Source: Garcia nutans (Eukaryota > Streptophyta > Magnoliopsida > Malpighiales > Euphorbiaceae). Taken from it: a DNA stretch of 64,000 nt. Location: assembly GCA_947685225.1 (NCBI GenBank), contig CANTUV010000055.1, forward strand, positions 8,877,501 to 8,941,500. The letters are read 5' to 3'. Positions within the stretch are counted from its first letter, which is position 1; the number at the start of each line of letters is the position of its first letter. Made by a program: the position numbers and the translations under genes. The notes below the pieces were generated by a model, which saw only the letters and a list, made by a program, of their open reading frames with translations, had not been told where the DNA came from and made no database searches. This document shows, piece by piece, positions 8,618 through 19,424 of this stretch.

Positions 8618-11600
8618 ATGGAAACCCACATCAGTAGTGGCAATAGCAATATCAGTATCACAGATCGAAGTGACCACAAGGAGTGGAGAGCTGAAGAAGC
8701 CATTGCTGGAAATAATGCAGCCCTCAGTGCTTTAAGAGAACTCATTACTTTCCCTCTTCTTTATCCTTATGAAGCGAAAAGGCTTGGTCTTAAAGTAGCT
8801 AACCACATATACTTCAGTTGCTTAATTCTTTTATTTGTGTATTTATTTTTTGAATTACATATTTTGGTGTTTTAGTTAACTAATTGTTCGTTTTGCCTTA
8901 GTGGCCAAGGGGTCTGCTTCTATATGGTCCACCAGGAACTGGAAAGGTATAATTTTTTTCCTTTCTTAATTTGTCCTAAGACAAAAATGTGAACTAAATT
9001 GGTGTTTTTAGGTGTTTCACTTTCAAAATTAGAAGTAATTCTTTTATTTTGCTGCATAATTGGATTCTCTGCTAAGCAAATGAAGCCTGGTGGAGGTGTA
9101 GATAATTTAATATATACATTTGATGTTGTATTTATTTCTATTCAATTTTTTGTTAACCCAACACCACGTCCTCTGGGCATAACTGTTCTATTTGTTTTAT
9201 TTATTTTTATCTTACTTCATCTTTTGATGCTAGACAAGTTTGGTTCGTGCAGTTGTTCGGGAATGTGGTGCCCATTTAACTGTCATCAGGTTGAGATCGA
9301 AATTTGTGTTAATTCCTTAATTGTTGTTCTTCTAGTTATTGATCCTTAAACTTTTTATCATAATTGTCTTCCTAAAGCATTGGATTTTTCTTTTGATCAA
9401 GTTATGCTCATTTCAATCTCTTGTTATGTCCTCACAGTCCGCATTCTGTTCATAAAGCATATGCCGGAGAGAGTGAGAAAATTTTGCGTGAGGCTTTTTC
9501 AGAAGCAACATCTCATGTACTGGCAGGCAAGCCATCTGTGATTTTCATAGATGAAATAGATGCACTATGCCCACGTCGTAATTCAAGGTATGGGAGAAAG
9601 GTGATGTCTTTTTTATTTGTTTGTATTTACTGCTTCATCTTAATGTAATCTTTATACCATGGTCTCTATAAAATTTAAAAACACTTCTTTTTATAGATGT
9701 TAACTCTCTTCAGTTCAGTGGCGAAGCCACTTGTATAAGAAGGGGGGCAGCTGCCCCCCTTCTGTTTTAGAATTATATATATATATATATATTATTAAAA
9801 TTTTTAAAATACTTAATTGCCCCCCTTCAAATTTTTAAAATACCCCTCTATCCTTCAACTTCTATAAGAAGTTAAAACAACAAACTCAATATAAATTACT
9901 CTTCTTTAAATCAATAGATATCTTTTTTAAAAAATTAATCAAAAAGTAATTGGCATTCTCTAAAAACAAAGAAGAAGAAGAAAGAAGAAGATAAGGTTAG
10001 AATTTTTCTCTTTTTTTAATATGTTTTAATTAGGTTATTAATTATGTCATTTATGATTGATTGAGTGTACAACTTCACATAGATGATATTAATAGATGAA
10101 AAATTCTCACCATCAAAAAAAAAAAAAAGGAAAAACACCCAAAAATCTACTTAACAAGAAAGCTCAAAACAATGGCTTGATATGAATTTTATCCACTTGA
10201 CTTTTCTTCAATCCAAGTTGGCTGAATTTTATCCACTTGACTTTTCTTCAATCCAACTTATTGTTTTAGACAATCAGTTAGAGACATACATCCTTGATAT
10301 GAAGTCCAATTGTGAGTTTTTGAATTTGACAGGAATTTCCAATCTTGCTGAAAAAATGGTGAAGACAAAGAAAGATATTTTGTATCCGTTGGTCTATAAA
10401 CTTATAACTTTGGCTTTAATTTTACCTGTTGCAACTGCTACAGTTGAGAGGGCATTTTCTGCTATGAAGGTTATCAAGAATCGATTACGTAATAGGATAG
10501 GAGATCTGATTGTTTGATTACATATATTTAGAAAGATTTATTTAATATCATCGACAATGAGATTATCATGTGTTATTATCAAGGAATGAAAATACGTAGA
10601 GAGCAATTGTAATTTTTTTTGTTCTTTATATATGAAAGATATTTACGCATTAGTTTATGAATATATAAAAATATTATTATTTATATTATTTTTAATACAT
10701 ATATAATATTTTTATTTTGCCCCCTTCACTGACAAGTTTGGCTTCGCCTCTGCTTCAGTTTATGTCTGTTTTATTTTTTTGGTATATTTTATCTTGTTTA
10801 GAGTAAGGGAAAAGGGTAAAATTTCCTCTTACATGTTTAAATTAGGTCTTCAAATGCAGACGGGAGCAGGATGTTCGTGTAGCCTCTCAACTCTCAACTT
10901 TGATGGATGCCAATAATCGCTCATCGACATCTTCATCGCAAGTTGTTGTGGTTGCTTCAACTAACAGGTTGTTTTCTTACTTTTACTTATGGAGGATGAA
11001 GGGGAGCCTTGGCGCAACGGTAAGTGTTGTCGCCGTGTGACCTGAGGTCACGGGTTCGAATCGCGGAAACGGCCTCTTGCAATTAATTGTAAGGGAAGGC
11101 CGTGTACAAAGACCAAATGGGTCCGACCCTTCCCTGAACCCCGCTCATTGTGGGAGCATTCGTGCACCGGGCTGCCCTTTACTTATGGAGGATCCATCTT
11201 GTTTAAAAGAAATGAAAATTTTTAGATGGAGAGTGTTCATTCTTTGTTGTCATTTGAACATGGTTTTTGTACCTGTTAAATACAACTATGTCAGAAGATA
11301 ATCCCTTTGTTGTGGCTTCTGAAGCTTTGTACTGTATATTAGTCTTTAGATGTTAGTTTGCGTGCTTGCTAGCTTGACTTTTGTAATCACTTAAGTTTAA
11401 TAGCATCAAAATTGTTTTTGTATATTTAATGCCATTATTTGATGAAATGTTGAGGGATGGCTTCTAGCCTTTTTGTTTCTTGGTTATGCATGAAACTGCT
11501 TTGGTACTTTAATAGTATTCTCAAATGTTAAGTATTGTTTTTACTTCTAGCTATGTTTGATAATTTTGGCCATTTATATAACCATCCTATGGCTGAATCA

Positions 11601-14600
11601 TATATGTTTGTTTTGAATGTGACTTGTAACTAATTATTTCTCTGTGCAGAGTTGATGCAATTGACCCTGCATTAAGAAGGTCAGGGCGTTTTGATACTGA
11701 AATAGAAGTTACGACACCTACGGAAGAGGAGCGCTTACAAATTCTAAAGGTAAAAATGAAAATTCACATTTTCATTATTTTGCTCATTGCATGAGTGGCA
11801 ATTTGGGGTGTAATGGAGTCAAGGCGATATAGTGTTGAGCTTGAACTTGACTTAATTAAAAAACTTAAGGCTTGAAACTTGGCTCAAACTCGATCAAATT
11901 ATAATTTTCAAGCTGTAGCTTGACTCAAACATATTCTTAGAATACTTGAGCTTGACTTATTCAACTCATTGATGATCAAAATGTTAAATAAACTTATTTA
12001 TTAATATTAAAATAAAGCTTGAGCATGCTTGAGTTTGAGCTTGAATTAGTAATTATTATTCAGTATTACATATGATATAAAATATTTAGAATATATAAAA
12101 TTTAAATATTAGATTAATCTTGAAAATACTCAAACTCAACTCAATTTGTTGATTGAACTACTCGAATTTGAGTTCAACTCTATTAAATTTGAGCCGAATT
12201 CAAATATTTTTGTGAGCAAAGCTGTAGTAGTTCATGAAAAGTTTTGACTCATTTACACTCTTAATGGCATCATGCCTTAGCCATATTGTTTTGAACAAGT
12301 AAATTTTTCATTTTTTATGGATTTTATTACATTTATGCTCTTATTATCAGTGTTTTAAATAGCGAAATCAGAATTGGTCGCGATGAAACTGGAATGGATT
12401 GAATCATCATTAAACATTCTCAATCGCCTACCACTATCGTGGATACATTTTAAATTGTGGAATCGGATAAACCAAATAATAGAATAGTGAAACAGAGTGA
12501 ATTAGATTGAAATAAATCAAAAGAAATAAATTTTACAATGTAAAAAAATTATAAATTTAAATATAAATTTATTATCTAATAAAAAATATATTAGCATTAA
12601 ATTTCATAGTAATTTTATTTTATTTTAGTATAAAAAATTAAATCTATTATCTAATTAAAAATTCATGTTTTTATTAAATTATAAGATTATTTTATTTTAT
12701 TTTAGTATGAAAAATTTAAAATTTAAAATTAAATTTATTATTTAATAAAAAATATGTTATTATTAAATTGTATAATCATTATTTTTTATTTTATCCTCAT
12801 CCTTCTTTAGTTCTTTTCTATTCTTCTTCCTTCCACTTCTTTCTTCTTTTCTGCATTTCCCTTCTGCTGAAAAATTGGTTGAGCAAGGTAATATCTCAAT
12901 TTGTTGATTTTTCCTTTTTTTTTTTCAAGACATAAATCTTCAATTGCATCTTCTTCTTCTTCTTTTGGCAGCAGCAAATCCATTTTTTCAATTCACCATA
13001 AATAAATCAATTATGAAACAGACGATTCTTTGATTCACTAGTTTCTTTGTCGATTCAATGTGATTTTCTTCATGGTGAAAATCACATGTTTAAATTGTTG
13101 AAAATCATATCGATGCCCTTAATTTTAAAACATTGCTTATTATGTTTGGATTATAGAAATTTATGAAATTCATTTATGTTTTGGCACATGTTATATTTGA
13201 AACCGGATAATAATTCATTTATAATTTTTGAATTTTAATTTAATGCAATTAACTGCACTTCTAGCAATTCTACCAAAATTGATGGAAATGGCAAATGAAT
13301 TGTCTTTTAGGTGAATGGGTTGCAATAACTTACTAAGTTCTTTTTCTCTAATTCTAATTATGGAAATTCTAGATTTTGGTATATCTACAAAATTAAATAT
13401 TCATTACCATTGAATTCTTAATAGAATTCATTTGCATTTTCACAGAATTCATTTTCATCTGTGTAAATGAGTTTTATAGTAGAATTTTTATGAAAATGAG
13501 GTGAATCATTTGTTAATTTGGTTCCAGACATATTCTACAAATGTAGTTGTTTCTTATCATGTTTCTCTTGTATGGACAATGAGTCATAAGGTGGGTGTGA
13601 TTTTCTTCCTGTTGATTGTCTTCAGCTCTACACAAAAAAGCTTCCTTTGGAAGCTAATGTTGACTTGCAAACTATTGCTGCATCTTGTAATGGGTATGTT
13701 GGGGCTGATCTAGAAGCTTTATGCCGTGAGGCTACAATGTTTGCTCTCAAGTCTTCAGAGGGAAAGGAAAATGCTGGTATGTTTTGTTTAACAATGGAAG
13801 ACTGGAAGCATGCAAGATCTGTGGTGGGCCCTAGCATAACAAGAGGTCTGACTCTGGAAATCCCCAAAGTGTCGTGGGAAGATATTGGTGGACTAATGGA
13901 TTTGAAGGTATGTGTCATTATACGTCTATAGTCTTGCTGACCTTTTGTGATGCACACTTGTAGTTGTACACGATGAATTTGAAGTTCATTACTATGTCTT
14001 CTCCATTGACAGAAAAAGCTCCAACAAGCTGTTGAGTGGCCTATTAAACATTCTGTTGCATTTTCAAGGATGGGTATTTCACCTATTCGTGGTGTTCTGC
14101 TGCATGGACCTCCAGGATGCTCAAAAACTACTCTTGCAAAAGCCGCAGCTAATGCTGCCCAAGCTTCTTTTTTTTCCTTGAGGTATGATCTTCTTCTAGT
14201 CTTAGAATGGAACTTTTATAGCAAATGGTTTTGTTTCAAAGACTATCATGGACATTTGAAGACTGATAATTGAACTTTGGCAGTTGTTTATATATCGTAG
14301 TTCAATGCAAGGTCTTTGTGGTTGAGAAAAAAAACTGTGACTTTATAAAAGTTTAGGTTCTTTTCTAACTTGGACCATTTTTCTGGTCCTGATTGTCTTA
14401 TCTTGCTTATGTAGCTTGATAGTTGCAACCTTTTTACCCCTAATTATAAACAGTTTGAATGCAGTGATTACTATCCTAGTAGAAAAGCTTACAAGCTATT
14501 CTTCTCAGGATAACAGAACCTACTGTAAGCCCAAGAATGCTGGTCTCAAGACAAAGATCACCTAAAAAATAGATCCTAGCAAAACCTGCCTGATCAATAA

Positions 14601-15407
14601 ATAACAAGAGGCCACCGTATGAAATATGAGGTGCTTTCTCAATTGAATACGAAGTACCAGATTCACCTTATTTGTAGACAAGTAAAGTGCCATAACATTA
14701 CTTGATTTTTTCCAAAAACTTGTTCGTACAAAAGACCCAGAATGCGAGTGATTTGAATAGTTTAATTTTCTCTTTCACCTCCCTCCATTCACATACATTA
14801 TCTGTGAGAATAAAAATGCTTATCTCGACATAGAATTCCTCTTTGGTAGATGGTGCATTTAACTGTATTCTACTCTTACTTGGTTTTTATTTGTATTTGT
14901 ATACTTGCATAATGTGAAACTTTTAGTCACATGTTATATTGTTCAATATTCAGTGTCTGGTTCTGTCAAATCCAGACAGATGTATTTCATTTGAACTTCC
15001 TGATTACTTAGAAACTGTAAATCAGTGGTGCAGAATTATATTCAATGTATGTTGGAGAGGGTGAAGCATTGTTGAGAAATACATTTCAAAGAGCTCGCCT
15101 TGCAGCACCAAGCATAATATTCTTTGATGAGGCTGATGTGATTGCTGCTAAACGGTTAGCTTGTTTTATATGCGTTCATAAATTTTGTATACATATATGT
15201 GTGCATGTTTGTTTTCAGACAGTCACATTAGCTATGGGGCTTATTAATCACCTGAGAAAGTGACTTGAGCATGTAACATTCCTTAGTTTGTGCGGGAATT
15301 TACATTTTTCAGATAGCTAATCTTTCATCTAGTGGGTCTCACCTCCATATTTCAGCACGGGCATGTAATTCTCATTCGTGAATGGAAATGTCCTGCTCCT
15401 ATGTGAT

Positions 15408-15438
<31 letters not shown>

Positions 15439-17969
15439 ATGACTAATACCATCAATGACTCTTTTTTTTGTTGGATCAAAATAGCATTATGGATTATGGA
15501 TTGCTAGATCTGCTGCCTCCTCCCCAAGCAAAATGACAATGGATATAACTATTTACAAAAATATACCATACTCGTTATCTTGTTTCTGATGAGATTTCTA
15601 AACCATAGGAAAGAAAAATAAGAGAAACTTAAATGGAAGATAAAATCTCATATCCTTTATGGAATCAATTTTATCCTATAAGATAATTTTAGGCTTTGCC
15701 ATGTACATAGCCAAATTGATTTTAATGATATTACAAGTAAAAAATGAAGTAAAATTTGTAACATGACAATCTACTTCACTTATAAACCAACATGGAATAA
15801 TCTGCCCTTGACCCCACTTTCCTAGGAAAGAGATTTCAGATTGGAGTGATGCATTGTGACAATAAAATACAACTTTGATTGCATCTTTGATTCATTTCAG
15901 ATATGAATATTTTTAACTCATTCTATCACATATATTATAGTACTTTTCATGATTCACGGTTGGTTCTTTAGTCAAGCTTCTTCACAGCCATTTAACCTTG
16001 TAAATTTTGATGTTAATTGTGATTTGTGCTATAACAGGCTTTTCTGAAATGATTGATATTTTCTGTTAATCCATTTGAATCAGTTTGGGTTTCTGAAATC
16101 TTAAATGGTTATGAAAAAGCTTTTTATTCAATGGCAGGAGTGGGAGTTCAAGTAACAGTACCACAGTAGGAGAGAGGCTTTTATCTACTTTATTAACTGA
16201 AATGGATGGTCTGGAACAGGCTAAGGTAAGTGCTAACATGATTGAGCTTTCCATTAATTTGAAACTATCAATGTGAGAAGCTGGAGTTTAGTGTCTAACC
16301 TTGATTCTTACTATTTGAATGTTTAATTGATTCTACAAGGGAATTCTTGTATTAGCTGCCACGAATCGTCCTCATGCAATTGATGCTGCACTTATGCGCC
16401 CAGGACGCTTTGATTTGGTAAGAAGTCTGTTGTTCCATTGTATGATTTGACATTTGACCTTTCACTTTTCTCATCTTTTAGTTTCTTTTTTATTTTACTC
16501 TGGCAAGTGTTAAAACAAGGCAAATGATAAAAAAGAAAAAAAAAATGAAACTCAAGCCTTTAATGCACATTTGCAATCATAACTGGTCCTTTTAATTTTG
16601 TCAATTTACCCAATTAACTAAGTTGCAATTCTACTGAGCGAGTCAAAATTGAAAAAGTAAAAACAATAACATTTTATTACTGATTTAAATGAAATCATTA
16701 TGTAATATATTTTATTTCTTTTTCTTTACCCCACCACTTCCTCTCCTCTCTCCTCCCTTTCCTTCCTTCTAACGTTTTTGTATAGGCATAAGTAGAAATT
16801 TGCAATAGAAATAAATAAACTCATAATTAAAGCTTCTGCTGAACATGATCTCGCCCCCTGTTCAAGAAAGTCTTACTGTCTAGAGCTTAAACTGCATTTC
16901 ACTGCTTAGAGAAGGCATAATAACATGTTTCGATTTCTGGACTTGAAAGTAATCCCTAGTGTAAAATTTACTCCTCAAAGACTCCTTTATTTGACTGCTA
17001 GATTAATTAGGGTTTTTTTAAGGATGAGATTGAATAGGATTTTAATAATTCTCCAAAACTTTAATAAACTGTTTTGAGACATAAATATAACTCTGTCTAT
17101 CCTAGCAAGATTATAAAATTACTGAAAATATATATGGCCTTGCAGCTGTACTTTGAACAGCAATTTGCTGAAATCATCAAAATAATTCTCAAATGGAATT
17201 CCCTTGTTTTTCTCATTAGTGTATTTTTGGTTCATTACAGTCTAGATGTCATTTCAGATATATACAACTGTGGATCTTCATAATTTACAAATTTAAGCCC
17301 AGAATAGAACTTCACTTTCTTCAACCATAAACAAAAATCTGAGAAAGCAGGCATTGTCAAGTACAGAGATTTCACAGAGAAAAAAAAGACATCTTTCATT
17401 CCAGTGTAATCGTTTAAGGCTTTAAATTGACTTGAAATGAAGTTATTAAGATATTAACCTGCAGTTGTAAAAATCTTGCTGAAGTTAGTTCTATGAACAT
17501 GTAGGTGTTATATGTGCCACCGCCAGATTTAGAGGCTCGGTATGAGATACTTCGTGTTCATACACGTAACATGAAAATAGGCGATGATGTTGACCTGAGA
17601 AGCATAGCAGCAGATACTGAGCTCTTCACAGGGGCAGAACTAGAAGGTCTTTGCAGAGAAGCTGGAATCGTAGCTCTGAGGGAAAACATATCAGCTAGTG
17701 TTGTGTGCAATCGTCATTTCCTGGTGGTAAAGGAGTCACTGAAACCAGCATTAACTCCGGCAGATGTTGAAATGTACTCATCATTCATGAAGACCCAGTC
17801 AAGACCTTCTAGCCGGATTGAATCTAATGCCAAGGACAGCAGCAAGCGCAATAGGTTGGGGCCAGTTCTTTCATTTAAAATTGGTGTTCTAAGCTTTGTT
17901 TTTTTGGCTGCTGTTAAATATTTCGTTACCTATACAAACACAGATAGACAGTGTTTATCAGCAACCTAA
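8618..17969 (+). CDS. CDC48B: Two-domain AAA+ ATPase, CDC48B / AFG2 type (12 exons)
   Basis: Coding exons: 8618-8794, 8902-8946, 9234-9289, 9438-9587, 10860-10967, 11650-11749, 13626-13907, 14013-14182, 15026-15154, 16138-16225, 16340-16417, 17505-17969. All introns are GT-AG, phases agree, and the joined frame is open for 615 residues. Domain 1: Walker A GPPGTGK (residues 68-74), Walker B VIFIDE (127-132), and second region of homology ending RRSGRFD with the arginine fingers. Domain 2: Walker A GPPGCSKT (338-345), Walker B IIFFDE (393-398), then AATNRP and MRPGRFD. The large N domain of classic CDC48/p97 is absent. The C terminus ends in a hydrophobic stretch (about 587-603) that could be a tail anchor. 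Such ATPases use ATP to unfold or extract proteins from complexes. The order and motifs match Arabidopsis CDC48B (At2g03670), recognised from memory; the GCSK loop also fits the AFG2/SPATA5 branch. The family assignment is firm; the cellular role here is inferred. Confidence 0.93.
9716..10752. mobile_element. hAT transposon (deleted) in intron 4 of the AAA gene
   Basis: Terminal inverted repeats CAGTGGCGAAGCCA (left) and CAGAGGCGAAGCCA (right, read inward) bound 1037 bp. An exact 8-bp target duplication CTTCAGTT flanks it at 9708-9715 and 10753-10760. These are hAT superfamily features. The interior keeps only the end of a transposase (10182-10517, plus strand), so the copy is non-autonomous. 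A near-palindrome of GGGGGGCAGCTGCCCCCC lies just inside the left end. Confidence 0.95.
10182..10517 (+). pseudogene. hAT transposase C-terminal dimerisation fragment
   Basis: The frame contains LALILPVATATVERAFSAMK and NRLRNRIGD, the signature of the hAT C-terminal dimerisation domain as seen in plant TTF-type zinc finger transposases. It is preceded by a 40-bp tandem repeat (10183-10222 and 10223 onward) that adds spurious residues. The DNA-binding and catalytic parts are missing, so no transposase activity is expected. Confidence 0.88.
10998..11177 (+). mobile_element. Au-type SINE in intron 5 of the AAA gene
   Basis: About 180 bp flanked by the exact 16-bp duplication TTTACTTATGGAGGAT (10982-10997 and 11178-11193). 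The body begins GAAGGGGAGCCTTGGCGCAA. The tRNA-like pol III promoter boxes are TGGCGCAACGG (A box, 11010-11020) and GGTTCGAATC (B box, 11053-11062). The 3' end CACCGGGCTGCCC is the hallmark of the Au SINE family, recognised from memory. It is in sense orientation to the host gene. The 74-residue frame overlapping it is not a gene. Confidence 0.93.
11804..12262. mobile_element. Probable MITE in intron 6 (GAGCTTGA-rich)
   Basis: The left end GGGGTGTAATGGAGTCAAG pairs with the right end, which read inward is AAGAGTGTAAATGAGTCAAA. The interior is full of GAGCTTGA/TCAAGCTC-type words typical of a widespread plant hAT-like MITE. Flanks share TGGCA with two differences, so an 8-bp duplication is only approximate. 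Confidence 0.5.
12348..13135. mobile_element. Non-autonomous hAT element in intron 6
   Basis: The left end CAGTGTTTTAAA and the right end, read inward CAATGTTTTAAA, form terminal inverted repeats. The flanks carry an exact 8-bp duplication CTTATTAT at 12340-12347 and 13136-13143. The 788-bp interior has no coding capacity. Both features fit a hAT deletion derivative. Confidence 0.88.
15411..15440. repeat. (TA)n microsatellite in intron 9
   Basis: A TA dinucleotide run interrupted once by G, inside the intron between 15155 and 16137. No other feature was recognised in introns 8, 9 or 11. Confidence 0.85.
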
Positions 17970-19019
17970 AATTGCTGATTATAGCTTCAATTTAAATGGT
18001 AACCTGATGACTACATATTTGCATTGAATTAAAGGCCTAATTCTCATGTCCTTGAGCACCATCCAATTGGTTAACATTTTCCTTTGCATTTTCAAAATAT
18101 CTTCGCTCTAACAAAGTTTGTGATCGAATTAAGCAGCCACTTCAGTCAGTTCCACAATTATGTCATGGAATTTATATTAGGAAAATTTACTGAAATAATT
18201 TAAAAAATATTATATACATTAGAAATTTATAATAATAACAGGAATACCGTTGCTTCCTCGACTAATAATATTTATACCACAAAATCAAAATTTTTGTTTA
18301 CACAAATAATAACATTTAAATAATAACTCTCAAGTCTCTGTCAAGATTAATATTTAATCTGCCACAAAAAAACGCAAATAATAAATTAATTTCCCACTTA
18401 TATAATAACAGTTAGAAGCAATAAAAAATCCAAATAGAATATGAAAACGTAAAATAAATTAAATTACAAAGCCTAAACAAAAACATTTTCATAAAATAAA
18501 AATAAAAACTGTTAAACATAGAAAATTTTATTTACTAAATTTATAAAACAAGTTGTATATGATAAAATAAAAATAAAAATATATTAATCTTTTAAAAATT
18601 CTTACAAATACAAAACAACATATATAAAAAATAAAAAAAACATATACCATAAAAAATAAAGAATTATACTAAAAATTAATAATAAAGATTATCTCAAATC
18701 CGACTCTAAACTGATTATCTGAATTTTCAATAATGATTTTTCTCATTTTTTAATTCTTTTATACAATTTTATTACATAAAAAGAAAAAAAATCAATCATA
18801 TAATAAAATTTAAAAAAAAATGCGAGACAAATATAAAACCAATATCATACATATGTATAAAAAAACTAACCTTATAAATGTAATTTTGAGAAAAAGCAAT
18901 ATCTTATAATATTTTTTCTTTATATTATTGCAAGTGGAGAATCGACATGAAGAGTGAATTGATGAGCCAATTTGTCGAGTACATTAGCCTCTCATGGATT
19001 GGTAATAATATTTTAAGGA
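17970..19019. other. 3' region of the AAA gene and AT-rich intergenic DNA
   Basis: The first 200 bases after the stop are probably 3' untranslated sequence, without a clear single polyadenylation signal. The rest is strongly AT-rich and I see no gene or bounded repeat in it. Confidence 0.5.
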
Positions 19020-19424
19020 AATTACATTTTATACGTATGGTTTTATAAATGTACGGAGCGGTAGCTTTTTATTTTTTATTTTCACTTTTACGGGACATTT
19101 TTTTTTTCAAATTTACGGTTTTCGTGGTGATTTTTATTGGTTTTCTAGTTTTGATTTTTTTAATATATTTTATTTAATTTTTTTAATTTTATATTTTTAA
19201 TATTCGAGAAAAACTTATATATAACATATACAAAATACACATTAAACAATATAAATTATATTTACAATATTTACAATACATCTAATATACATCTACATAA
19301 TATTTTTAATATTTATTTTTTAAAAATTTTTTCTTCTTACAATATCTACGCAATATTCACAGAAATTCAATAACTTTTACATAAAATATATACAACTTAA
19401 ATAATAAATACATAACATACACAC
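19020..19424. repeat. AT-rich tandem repeat unit 1, left half
   Basis: This piece aligns by eye with about 41063-41540 (shared landmarks: TTTTACGGG, then AACATAT and CTACATAATATTTTTAATATTT). Its continuation is at 40555-41062, beyond the gypsy insertion, so the outer gypsy split this unit. Confidence 0.75.

Noticed and set aside
8999..9349. 116-residue frame between exons 2 and 3
   Set aside because: It spans intron 2, exon 3 in a wrong frame and intron 3 of the AAA gene; splice sites on both sides define the true reading.
11001..11070. tRNA-like A and B boxes
   Set aside because: No cloverleaf can be closed and the 3' part is SINE-specific; target duplications show a mobile SINE, not a tRNA gene.
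11077..11301. 74-residue frame in intron 5
   Set aside because: It starts inside the Au SINE and crosses its target duplication.
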